A DNA stretch of 64,000 nt, from positions 1 through 64,000 of the forward strand of contig NZ_LZRD01000032.1 of the NCBI RefSeq assembly GCF_001687325.1, read 5' to 3'. The stretch's first letter is position 1. The number at the start of each line of letters is the position of its first letter. The notes beneath the pieces are model-generated. The model searched no databases. It saw only the letters and a program-made list of their open reading frames with translations, and had not been told where the DNA came from. The translations under genes and the position numbers were made by a program. This stretch comes from Streptomyces sp. PTY087I2 (lineage in GTDB: Bacteria; Actinomycetota; Actinomycetes; Streptomycetales; Streptomycetaceae). Of the stretch, positions 47,849-55,552 are shown in pieces.

Positions 47849-48463
47849 TCAGGCCGCCACCGGCTCGACGGCCCGGGTGAGCCGGAAGACGGACCAGAGC
47901 ATGTCGATGGGCCGGGTCTCGGAGATGAACGTGAGGCCGTACCGCTCGGCCGACGGTGCGGTGGTGAGCGCCGCCTCCACCCGGCCGGCCCGCGCGGCGA
48001 GCGCGGCCGCGCTGGTGGAATCGGTCAGGACGGTCTCCTTGACGCTCATCCCCTTCGGCAGCAGCTGCTCGATCAGCGGTACGGGGGCGGGGTGGCTGGC
48101 GATCCGGACCGGCCCGGAGGGAGTGCTGCCGGGCACCACCGCGATGCCGTACAGGGGGGTCCGGTAGTGGTAGGCGCCGACCAGGCTCAGCTCCGTGTTC
48201 ATGTAGAACTCGGACACGTTGGCGTACGCGTTGGCCACCACCAGCAGATCGGCCGAGCCCTGGAGCACCGCTCTGGAGGCGGATTCGTAGCTGTGGAACA
48301 GCGCGGGGGTCTGCTCGACGGAGTCACCGGGAAGCCGCGCTATGAGGTGCTTGGCCGCCAGTTCGCTGCTCGTGCCGGCCGGTCCCAGGGTGGCCACCTT
48401 CCAGCCCCTCGCCGTCGTGGGCATGGAGATATCCAGGAATTTCTGGTCTGTCGGTTGCTGCAC
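47849..48463 (-). CDS. Prephenate decarboxylase, BacA/AerD/SalX-like
   Basis: 204 aa, the same length as BacA of bacilysin synthesis. The N-terminus [19 protein letters not shown] and the stretch [18 protein letters not shown], followed by [13 protein letters not shown], match prephenate decarboxylases rather than dehydratases. The TRF motif essential for dehydration is not there (the end reads MLWSVFRL), and there is no ACT domain. These enzymes decarboxylate prephenate without aromatisation, giving dihydro-4-hydroxyphenylpyruvate. GTG 48463 follows GGAAGG. Known partners include bacilysin, aeruginosin Choi and salinosporamide cyclohexenyl units. Confidence 0.82.
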   Translation of the reverse strand: MQQPTDQKFLDISMPTTARGWKVATLGPAGTSSELAAKHLIARLPGDSVEQTPALFHSYESASRAVLQGSADLLVVANAYANVSEFYMNTELSLVGAYHYRTPLYGIAVVPGSTPSGPVRIASHPAPVPLIEQLLPKGMSVKETVLTDSTSAAALAARAGRVEAALTTAPSAERYGLTFISETRPIDMLWSVFRLTRAVEPVAA

Positions 48464-48507
48464 TGTCTTCCTTCCACCGGTGCTTGCGGGAAGCGGGGCG
48501 TGGGAGT

Positions 48508-49467
48508 TCATCGGGGCGGTACGGGGGTGAGCCAGGTGGCGTACGCGGGGCGCCGTCCCCGTACCACCTCGGTGTACACATCGCGGAGTCGCCGGGTCAG
48601 GTCCCCGGCCCGGCCCGTGCCCACCGGGCGGTGGTCGATCGAGGTGACGGGGCAGACCTCGACACCCGTACCGGTGGTGAACACCTCCTGGGCCTCGTCC
48701 AGTTCGGCGCGTCCCACCGGCCGTTCCGCGACCGGCAGGCCGAACTCCCGCGCCAGCAGCTCGATCACCGTGGCCCGGGTGATGCCGGGCAGGATGTCGG
48801 CGGTGACGGGCGGGGTCGCGATGCGGCCGTCCCGGCCGACGACGAAGACGTTGGACGTGCTCGCCTCGGTGAGGTTGCCGTCGAGGCCGAGCATCAGCGC
48901 GTCGTCGCAGCCGTCGGCGTACGCCTCCTCCACGGCCAGGGCGTTGTTGGCGTACGTGCCGGTGATCTTGGCCGCTGACGGGATGCTGACGGACGGCACG
49001 CGCCGGAAGCTGCTCACCTTGCAGGCCAGACCCTCGCTCGGGACGTAGGGCCCCATCCGCACCGTGGTCAGCGTGAACTGCGCGGAGACCCCGCTCAGCC
49101 GGACGCCGAAGGGGGTGCCCGGTTCGAGCGCCAGCTTGTAGGCGAGCGGGCGGATGTAGGTGTCGCCGTCGCCGTCGCCGCCGTTGCGCCGCAGCAGGTC
49201 CAGGACGACGTCGCTCATGTCGTCCACGGTCAGCGGCAGCCGGATCCGCAGCGCGCCGGCGGAGCGCTCCAGGCGTTCCAGGTGCTCACGGAGCCGGAAG
49301 ACCGAAAGACCGGCCGTGTCTTCCCGGGCGTAGGCACGGATGCCCTCGAAGACACCGGTTCCGTAGTGCAGGGCCTGGGTGCTCACGGGCAGGCCCACCG
49401 TGTCGGCGCGGACGAACTCCCCGTCGTGGAAGGCGAACCGGGGCGAGGCCACGGCGGTCGTGGTCAT
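48508..49467 (-). CDS. Class IV (branched-chain type) aminotransferase (biosynthetic operon)
   Basis: 319 aa, D-amino-acid/BCAT fold. Conserved parts are STQALHYGTGVFEGIRAY (about 29-46), YIRPLAYKLALEPG, PSAAKITGTYANNALAVEEA (the PLP lysine is in SAAKITG) and DGNLTEASTSNVFVV. It probably transaminates the homologated keto acid. The ATG overlaps the stop of the adenylate-forming enzyme gene (ATGA). It is followed by a 44-base gap to the prephenate decarboxylase. Confidence 0.88.
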   Translation of the reverse strand: MTTTAVASPRFAFHDGEFVRADTVGLPVSTQALHYGTGVFEGIRAYAREDTAGLSVFRLREHLERLERSAGALRIRLPLTVDDMSDVVLDLLRRNGGDGDGDTYIRPLAYKLALEPGTPFGVRLSGVSAQFTLTTVRMGPYVPSEGLACKVSSFRRVPSVSIPSAAKITGTYANNALAVEEAYADGCDDALMLGLDGNLTEASTSNVFVVGRDGRIATPPVTADILPGITRATVIELLAREFGLPVAERPVGRAELDEAQEVFTTGTGVEVCPVTSIDHRPVGTGRAGDLTRRLRDVYTEVVRGRRPAYATWLTPVPPR

Positions 49468-50879
49468 CGCGCGCCACGCCCCGCGGCGATCGCCAGGGCG
49501 GCCGCCCGCTCGGGCTCCGCGCCGGAGCCGCGCCGGTCGTGGATGCGCGCGGCCTTCCAGCTGACCATCGCGCCCGTGCTGGTGATGGCGTCCATGGAGC
49601 CGAGCACGACCTCGCAGGCGACATGGAAGGTGTCCGCGACGGCCCGCCGGATCGCCACGCGATCGATGGCGGCCCCGGCCTCCTCGTCGACGGGTTCGAG
49701 GTTGACGGTGACGAGGTCCTGGCCGTCGGCCTCGTCGATGAGGAGGAAGTAGTCGATGACACCGCGGATATGGGTGAACAGCGTCTGTTCGAGGTCGAAC
49801 GCGGTCACCCGCCGTCCGGCGAGGCGCAGCGCGTCCCGGCTCCGGCCGATCGGCTGCATCACTTCGGAGACCGAACCGGGCTCCGCGAAGAGCCGTACCA
49901 GGTCGCCGGTGCGGTACCGCACCAGAGGCTTGGCCCCCCGGTACAGATGGGTGACGACGAGCTCGCCCTCCCGTACTCCGCCCACCGCCTCGACCGCCCG
50001 CCCGGTGTCGGGGTCGATCACCTCGATGTGGTTGTTCAGCGGGACGGTGTGCAGCCGGCCGTCGGCGTGGCAGGCGGCCATGATCGACGCTTCCTGCGAG
50101 GCGTACATGCAGTTGTAGACGGCGGCCGACCACAGCGCGCCCAGGTTCTCCAGCATGGCGGGCGAGGTGAGTTCCCCGAGGGTGAGGATGAGCCGGACGC
50201 CCAGGCGGCCGTGGAGGTCGATTCCCGCGGCGCGGGCCGCCTTCGCCAGCGAGATGGCCATGCCGGGGGTGCAGACGATCGCGGTGACGCCGAGCTGTTC
50301 GAGGAGCGCCAGCGCGCGGGGGAAACCGACGACCGGTGAATGCGGCCACATCTTGACGACGGTGTGGCCCAGGTTGCGCAGTACGTCGCCGAAGGTGTCC
50401 CCGGTCGAGTGGAGTTCGGTGGGCCCCATGACCGCGACGACGTGACGCTCGCCGTGCTGGGCGAAGATCTTCTCGTACGCCAGGGTCAGGGCCGTGTTGT
50501 TGACGATGGAGTCCCGCTCGTCACGGGGGCACGGGGTGGCCCGGCCGGTCGTTCCGGTCGTCTCGTAGTAGACCCAGGCCCGGTCGATCGGCTGCGACAT
50601 GACGTCGAACAGATCCGCCCGCAGATCGTCCTTGGTCGTGAACGGCACCGCGGCGAAGTCCTGGGGGCTGATCGGACCGGCCGCCGGCACCGTCACGCCG
50701 CTCAACCGGTCGGCGTAGAAAGCCGAGTTCGCCCGGACGTAACGGATGGTCTCCGCCGCCCGCTCCATCTGGAGCGCGTGCACTTCCCCGGGCTGCCAGC
50801 CGCCGTCGTGGAGCCGTCGCTGCTCGGCCAGGGTGTCCTGGGCGTAGGCCGCGAGTTCCGGCCTGAAGAGGGTGAACAC
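49464..50879 (-). CDS. PaaK-like adenylate-forming enzyme (biosynthetic operon)
   Basis: 471 aa, phenylacetate-CoA-ligase type. The P-loop motif is YYETTGTTGRAT; the YRTGD motif and the C-terminal STGAMVSWKAARI are present. It activates a carboxylic acid as acyl-AMP and may pass it to CoA or an amine, or close a lactone. AMP-forming enzymes make the beta-lactone in belactosin and cystargolide pathways, which also use isopropylmalate-type chemistry. GTG 50879 follows AAAGGA. The true acceptor is unknown. Confidence 0.84.
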   Translation of the reverse strand: MFTLFRPELAAYAQDTLAEQRRLHDGGWQPGEVHALQMERAAETIRYVRANSAFYADRLSGVTVPAAGPISPQDFAAVPFTTKDDLRADLFDVMSQPIDRAWVYYETTGTTGRATPCPRDERDSIVNNTALTLAYEKIFAQHGERHVVAVMGPTELHSTGDTFGDVLRNLGHTVVKMWPHSPVVGFPRALALLEQLGVTAIVCTPGMAISLAKAARAAGIDLHGRLGVRLILTLGELTSPAMLENLGALWSAAVYNCMYASQEASIMAACHADGRLHTVPLNNHIEVIDPDTGRAVEAVGGVREGELVVTHLYRGAKPLVRYRTGDLVRLFAEPGSVSEVMQPIGRSRDALRLAGRRVTAFDLEQTLFTHIRGVIDYFLLIDEADGQDLVTVNLEPVDEEAGAAIDRVAIRRAVADTFHVACEVVLGSMDAITSTGAMVSWKAARIHDRRGSGAEPERAAALAIAAGRGAR

Positions 50880-50961
50880 CGGTGTCCTTTCGATCGGTTG
50901 ACATGGAGGTCGGCGAGGAGCTGTGGAAGGCCGTCCCGGCGCGGGCCCGGAGCGCCCGGAC

Positions 50962-51294
50962 TCATCCGGCCCGGCCGGGCTCGCCGAGCAGCGCGCCCTC
51001 GGACCGGTCGAGATCGACCACCACCCAGGTGCTCAGCTCCTTCCAGGCCCGCACTCCGCGCTGGTGGTCCGGGTGGTGCTGGTACCTCTCCAGCGCGGCC
51101 CGGTCCGTGAACAGGCCGATGACGGCGAAGTCGTGGGCCGCCTCGCGGGGAGTGGTGTTGCGGCCGACCGACCAGGACCGGATCTCCGGGATGTGCTCGG
51201 GGTGCCCGCGCGAGATGCGTTCGGCCTCCACGGCCCGGGGGTCGTCCCAGGTGACGCCCGGAAGGAAGCGGAAACAGACGATGTGGCTGATCAT
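50962..51294 (-). CDS. Dabb (stress-responsive A/B barrel) domain protein
   Basis: 110 aa, single alpha/beta barrel domain (ISHIVCFRFLPGVTWDD; HDFAVIGLFTDRAALERYQH; WVVVDLDRSEGALLG). Small Dabb proteins act as dimers and in some plant and microbial pathways are cyclases or ligand-binding proteins. Its place between the condensing enzyme and the adenylate-forming enzyme suggests a specific pathway step. The role is inferred only from position. Confidence 0.84.
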   Translation of the reverse strand: MISHIVCFRFLPGVTWDDPRAVEAERISRGHPEHIPEIRSWSVGRNTTPREAAHDFAVIGLFTDRAALERYQHHPDHQRGVRAWKELSTWVVVDLDRSEGALLGEPGRAG

Positions 51295-51307
51295 CCCCGG
51301 GCCCCGG

Positions 51308-52477
51308 TCAGCCGGGTACGGGAGCGAGGTCGGCCGCCAGGCGCTCGCGGAGGACGGAGATGTCCTCGCAGTCGCTCTCGGCGCGCTCGAAGATGTACCG
51401 GCGGTAGACCTCGTCCAGTTCGGCCTTGTCGATCTCCAGCCCCAGTTCGCCCAGAAGGTGGCGCAGCACCGCCCGGCCGGAGTGCCGGCTGATCAGCAGG
51501 CTGCGCTCCCGGCCGAACCGGGCCGGCTCGACGTACTCGTACGTCGCCGGGTTGCGGAGCATGCCCGCCTGGTGGATCCCCGCCGCCGTGCCGAAGGCGT
51601 ACTTGCCGAAGATCGCCTTGTTCCGGGGCTCCTCCAGCCGGATGATCTCGCGGAGCCGGTTGTAGACGCTGTAGATGCCCGCCAGGTCGGCCGTGGAGTA
51701 CAGGCCGATCCGCTCGCCCTTGTAGGCGAGGAAGGCGCAGACCTCCTCCATGGCGGTGTTGCCGGCGCGCTCGCCGATGCCGCCGACGGTGACCTGGACG
51801 TCGTCGGCACCGGCCTCCAGCCCCGCGATGGCGTTGGCGGTCGCGACACCGAAGTCGTTGTGGCAGTGCACACCGATGCGCACCGGGGCGGGCGCCCACG
51901 ACCGGATCCGGGCGATGAGATCGCCGAACTCCGCGGGGGACGCGCAGCCGGAGGTGTCGGCGACGGGGATGTAGCGGGCCCCGGCCTCCACCGCCCGCTC
52001 GGTGAGCTGTTGCAGATAGCCGAGGTCGCCGCGGGTGGCGTCCTCGATGCCCACGGCCACGGTCTCCACCCCGAGGGAGGCGGCGAACCGCGCCGCGTCG
52101 ACGGCGTCCTCGATCGCCTGCTGCCGGGTGATGCCGAGCTTGTGCTCCAGGTGGATGTCGCTGCCGGTGCCCATGATCTGGAGTACGTGGTTGCGACCGC
52201 CCGCCGCCTGCACCGCCGTCTCGACGTCGTCCCGGCGGGCCCGGGAGAGGGTCGCCACCCGGGCCCGGGAGAGCGCCGCGGACACCGCCTGGGTGGCGTC
52301 GAAGTCGTTGGACGAGGACGCCGGGAATCCCGCCTCGATGATGTCCACGCCCAGCGCTTCGATCCGCAGGGCCAGATCGAGTTTGTCCTGGGAGGACATG
52401 GCGTTGGCGGGGGCCTGTTCTCCGTCGCGCAGCGTCGTGTCGAATATCTCGATGCGCCGCGGTTCTTTCCTGGTCAT
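51308..52477 (-). CDS. 2-isopropylmalate/homocitrate synthase-like enzyme (DRE-TIM metallolyase)
   Basis: 389 aa. The signature is complete: FDTTLRDGEQAPANAMSS near the start, IEAGFPASSSNDFDAT, the metal site HCHNDFGVATANA, and GERAGNTAMEEV. It lacks the C-terminal leucine-regulatory domain of true LeuA, as is common for homologation enzymes in secondary metabolism. It should condense an alpha-keto acid with acetyl-CoA; here the likely keto acid is the prephenate-derived dihydro-hydroxyphenylpyruvate. ATG 52477 is used. The gap to the Dabb gene is 13 bases. Confidence 0.9.
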   Translation of the reverse strand: MTRKEPRRIEIFDTTLRDGEQAPANAMSSQDKLDLALRIEALGVDIIEAGFPASSSNDFDATQAVSAALSRARVATLSRARRDDVETAVQAAGGRNHVLQIMGTGSDIHLEHKLGITRQQAIEDAVDAARFAASLGVETVAVGIEDATRGDLGYLQQLTERAVEAGARYIPVADTSGCASPAEFGDLIARIRSWAPAPVRIGVHCHNDFGVATANAIAGLEAGADDVQVTVGGIGERAGNTAMEEVCAFLAYKGERIGLYSTADLAGIYSVYNRLREIIRLEEPRNKAIFGKYAFGTAAGIHQAGMLRNPATYEYVEPARFGRERSLLISRHSGRAVLRHLLGELGLEIDKAELDEVYRRYIFERAESDCEDISVLRERLAADLAPVPG

Positions 52478-52554
52478 TTCTCGGACTCCTTGGATCGAGG
52501 AGAGCCGTCGGGGCGCTCCCTGGAACTCCTGCCGTCCTGATGCGCGCGGACCGT

Positions 52555-52947
52555 TCAGTCGACCGGCCGTACCGGCTGCTCCCATACGACGAATCCGACG
52601 GCGCCCTTCGGACTGCGCGGGGTGTGAACGCTGTCCGGTGGCATGACCAGCAGGCTGCCCGCCGGATAAACCCCGTCGTCGGTCTCGATCTCGCCCTCGA
52701 GAATCCAGATGATCTCGTATCCGGGATGCCGGTGCGGCTGGGCTTTCCCGTTCGGCAGGTAACGGACGATGGCCGCCGCCGGACCGTCCGCGCCGGTCTC
52801 CCGCGTCGAGTACAGCGAATGCATTTCCACGCCGACGCGTCCGTCGCGCATCAGCGGCTGGAACTCGTAATCCACGGGGCCGAACGATTTCCCCGGTATG
52901 CCTCCGTACAGCTGCGGAAGCGCGTTCGTGCCGTTCTGTTCCGACAT
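52555..52947 (-). CDS. Single-domain cupin (biosynthetic operon)
   Basis: 130 aa. The cupin metal site is shown by NGKAQPHRHPGYEIIWILEG (His-x-His and a Glu) and PPDSVHTP (last His). Bacilysin and aeruginosin pathways use a cupin (BacB, AerE) right after the prephenate decarboxylase to move a double bond in dihydro-hydroxyphenylpyruvate. This single-domain protein could do the same, although it is not a close BacB look-alike. ATG 52947 has AAGGG six bases upstream. Confidence 0.8.
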   Translation of the reverse strand: MSEQNGTNALPQLYGGIPGKSFGPVDYEFQPLMRDGRVGVEMHSLYSTRETGADGPAAAIVRYLPNGKAQPHRHPGYEIIWILEGEIETDDGVYPAGSLLVMPPDSVHTPRSPKGAVGFVVWEQPVRPVD

Positions 52948-52986
52948 GCTCATCCCTTTTTCTTCCGGTCCTGGGGCGGAGGGGTT

Positions 52987-53994
52987 TCAGTCGCCGACCT
53001 TGCCGGGGATGCCGTCGATCCAGGCGTCCCGGTGCGCGTCGGCGGCGGCCCGGTCGGAGAAGGCGTAGGTCTTGAGCAGCCACCGGCCGAGCGCACGCGT
53101 GGAGTCCTGGATCTCGATCTGCTCCCGGTTGTGCAGGGCGCTCTGGTTGGCGAACGTGAGCACGTCGCCCTGCTGCATGCGGTGCCGCTGCTTGGGCACC
53201 CGGGTCAGCGCGTTCTTCAGCGCCAGCAGGGCGTCCTTGGCCTCGACGGGCGCGTCACCGGCGGCTGTGGTGTGGGTGTCGAGGTAGCGCAGCGAGGAGA
53301 CCCCGCTGAGGATCGGATGGGACGGCGTGCTGTCGAGTTCGGTGTTGGCGTCCCGGGAGACCACGTCGAACGGGGTGACGAAGTAGGGCTCGCGGAGCAC
53401 CTGCTGGGTCTCGGGCGACAGCTCGGCCAGGAGCCGCCGGCCGGCGACGAAGCCGGTGTAGACCAGGTCGTCGGGCGGGCAGCGCATGCCCAGCAGCGTG
53501 ATGTAGTCGGCCCGGACGGGGTGGGCCGTGCGGTCGTTGTGGAACACGACCTCGCCGCCGTTGTAACCCGTCTGCTGTCCCAGGTACTTGTTGATGGCGA
53601 CGACGTCGATGAAGAAGTCCCCGCCGAACCGGTTCGCGTAGGAGAGCAGCGGGGTCCGGGTGATCTGGGCCAGCAGCTCCAGGAATCCCTCGCCGATGAA
53701 CGTGACCTTCCGGCTCTTCTTCTCGGCGGAGGGGTCCTCGTTGCCGATTTCCGGAAGGTCTTCGTCGACCGGGCAGTTCCGCAGGACATGCGCCTCCGAA
53801 ACGCCCGAGGAACGTTCCTCCCTGATTTGGTCGGCCGCGCGGAGCAGCCTTTCGGGTACTCCACCGTCGATCACGAGCTTGGAGACGCGGTCACTGAATG
53901 CGAGATAGTCCTCGTAGGGACTCACCTCGACGGTTTCCAGCCTTTCGATGAGCTGTGAGCGTTCACTGTCCGTCAGAACGAGCAGGGCTTCCAA
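52987..53994 (-). CDS. Fe(II)/2-oxoglutarate-dependent oxygenase (TauD/clavaminate-synthase-like)
   Basis: 335 aa. The metal triad is visible as VVFHNDRTAHP (HxD) and LHNRE (third His), with an arginine for 2-oxoglutarate in LGRWLLKTYAF. The overall form resembles the clavaminate-synthase-like hydroxylases of amino acids (lysine, arginine). It may hydroxylate the final amino acid or its ring. It starts at TTG 53994 after GGGAG and is the first gene of the operon. The promoter should lie in the 125 bases upstream. Confidence 0.85.
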   Translation of the reverse strand: MEALLVLTDSERSQLIERLETVEVSPYEDYLAFSDRVSKLVIDGGVPERLLRAADQIREERSSGVSEAHVLRNCPVDEDLPEIGNEDPSAEKKSRKVTFIGEGFLELLAQITRTPLLSYANRFGGDFFIDVVAINKYLGQQTGYNGGEVVFHNDRTAHPVRADYITLLGMRCPPDDLVYTGFVAGRRLLAELSPETQQVLREPYFVTPFDVVSRDANTELDSTPSHPILSGVSSLRYLDTHTTAAGDAPVEAKDALLALKNALTRVPKQRHRMQQGDVLTFANQSALHNREQIEIQDSTRALGRWLLKTYAFSDRAAADAHRDAWIDGIPGKVGD

Positions 53995-54119
53995 AACCGA
54001 CTCCCGGAATCGCTTGATGGGGCACGGTTATTCAAGCAACCTGCCGCATTCCCCACATCGGCTGACGGTCGAGACCGGCCTCCACCTATGGAGGATGTGC
54101 GTACGGGGGCGGGTGGCCC

Positions 54120-54186
54120 GGGGACATGACGGAGAAGGCGCGGACCACCCCGCCGGGGTGGTCCGCGCCTTCTCCGTCATGTCCCC
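54120..54186. terminator. 32-bp perfect inverted repeat
   Basis: Arms 54120-54151 and 54155-54186 are exact complements with a 3-base loop (GCC). It lies 33 bases beyond the stop of the FAD oxidoreductase gene and about 125 bases upstream of the oxygenase start. It should stop transcription from the right before it enters the operon. Confidence 0.85.
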
Positions 54187-54218
54187 GCTCGGGGGCGGGT
54201 GTCAGTGGGCTGCCGGTG

Positions 54219-55433
54219 TCAGTGGGCGTCGTAGATGCCCCGGTAGTGGCCGAGGGCGGTCTCGTGGATCTTCTCGTCGCTCCAGGAGTCGAAGCGGCCG
54301 GGGGAAAGACGGTCGGGGTCGAGAAGGGCGTCGCCGGTGCCCAGCAGCATGTTCGCGAGCTGCCGGCCCACCCCGCCGGCGTGGGTGACCCAGGAGGCCT
54401 CCGCGAACCACAGACCGGGCACCCCGGCGGCCGGTCCCACGAGGGGCAGTTCGTCGGGGGTGAGAGCGAAGACACCGTTGAGCCTGCGCCCCCGGGGCGC
54501 CTGCCGGAAGGCCGGCACCAGGGCGAGCGCCTCCTCGATCGCCGTGCCGAACTCCGCATCGGGGAAGGGGAGTTCGGCGGAGGTGAGCTCCGGGCCCGGG
54601 GTGAGCGGCAGTGCGGTGTGGGCGTAGCTGCCCAGTCCGTACCGGCGGCCGTGGCGGCGGGTGTAGACCGCCTGGTCCGGGTAGCGGACGATCGGGGTGT
54701 CCAGCGGGGTGTCGTCGAGCCCGGGCAGTTCGGCGGTGAACACATAGGGGTGCTGGACGTCGACCATGGGGAGCCGTACCCCCGCCTGCGCCGCCAGGAC
54801 CGGGCCCCAGATGCCGGTGGCGAGCACGACCCGGTCGGCCGGGATCAGCCGGGCGTCCTCGCCCGCCCGGACGCCGATGACCGCGCCGCGCTCGACCTCC
54901 AGCCCGCGCACCGCCGTGTTCCAGCGGAAGCGGACTCCGCCGCGCTCGGCGGAGTCGACCAGGGCGTGGGTGAGCGCCGCCGGATCGGCGGCTCCGTCGG
55001 CCGGGATGTACAGCGCCCCCAGGGCCTTCTCCGCGTCGACCAACTCCGGTGCCAGCGCGGCGGCTTCGGCCGCGCCGATGACCCGCGCCTCGATGCCGAG
55101 GGCCCGGCCGTGTTCGACGTCGCGGTGGGACTGCTCCAGGCGGTCGGAGTTGGTCGCGATCTCCAGGCAGCCGACCTGCCGGAAGACCGGTGCGGGCGCG
55201 GTCCGCGAGAGCTCCAGGTAGGTGGCGACGCTGTCCTTCGCCAGCACGGCCAGTTCCCCGGTGGCGCTGAGCTGACCGACGAACCCGGGTGCGAGCCCCG
55301 TGGATCCGGGCAGGGTCGCCCGGTCACGGGCGTCCAGCACCGTCACCCGGCCGTGTCCCAGCTCGGCGAGGTGATGGGCCACCGAGGCCCCCACCACTCC
55401 GGCCCCGACGACCAGGATCTCTTCCGTAGCCAT
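54219..55433 (-). CDS. FAD-dependent oxidoreductase (DadA/glycine-oxidase-like)
   Basis: 404 aa. Rossmann motif ILVVGAGVVGASVAHHLAEL, conserved Gly-rich and DAO signatures, and the closing motif GGVGRQLANMLLGTGDALLD. It is like the DAO part of sarcosine or dimethylglycine oxidases. It may oxidise an amino acid or N-methylglycine. It is divergent from an IclR regulator with a dyad in between, which suggests control by that regulator. ATG 55433. Confidence 0.87.
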   Translation of the reverse strand: MATEEILVVGAGVVGASVAHHLAELGHGRVTVLDARDRATLPGSTGLAPGFVGQLSATGELAVLAKDSVATYLELSRTAPAPVFRQVGCLEIATNSDRLEQSHRDVEHGRALGIEARVIGAAEAAALAPELVDAEKALGALYIPADGAADPAALTHALVDSAERGGVRFRWNTAVRGLEVERGAVIGVRAGEDARLIPADRVVLATGIWGPVLAAQAGVRLPMVDVQHPYVFTAELPGLDDTPLDTPIVRYPDQAVYTRRHGRRYGLGSYAHTALPLTPGPELTSAELPFPDAEFGTAIEEALALVPAFRQAPRGRRLNGVFALTPDELPLVGPAAGVPGLWFAEASWVTHAGGVGRQLANMLLGTGDALLDPDRLSPGRFDSWSDEKIHETALGHYRGIYDAH

Positions 55434-55515
55434 GGCTCTCCGTCCTCGGTATCCACTTCGATATACCCGCCGTGCGGGCGTGGATCAATTTTGGCGGCAG
55501 TGATGCTATGTTTCG

Positions 55516-55528
55516 CGAACATTGTTCG
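55516..55528. promoter_or_regulatory. IclR operator candidate
   Basis: CGAACATTGTTCG is a perfect 13-bp palindrome (6-bp arms, 1 central base), about 25 bases before the IclR start and 83 bases from the divergent FAD gene. Confidence 0.5.
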
Positions 55529-55552
55529 GCAATACCGATTGCGAGTGAAGCA

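Noticed and set aside
47849-48463. Prephenate dehydratase for phenylalanine
   Set aside because: No TRF motif and no ACT domain; the sequence fits prephenate decarboxylases better.
41448-53994. Stravidin (amiclenomycin) cluster
   Set aside because: The decarboxylation and homologation logic is similar, but no ADC synthase, ADC mutase, peptide-ligating enzyme or streptavidin gene is seen; kept only as an analogy.
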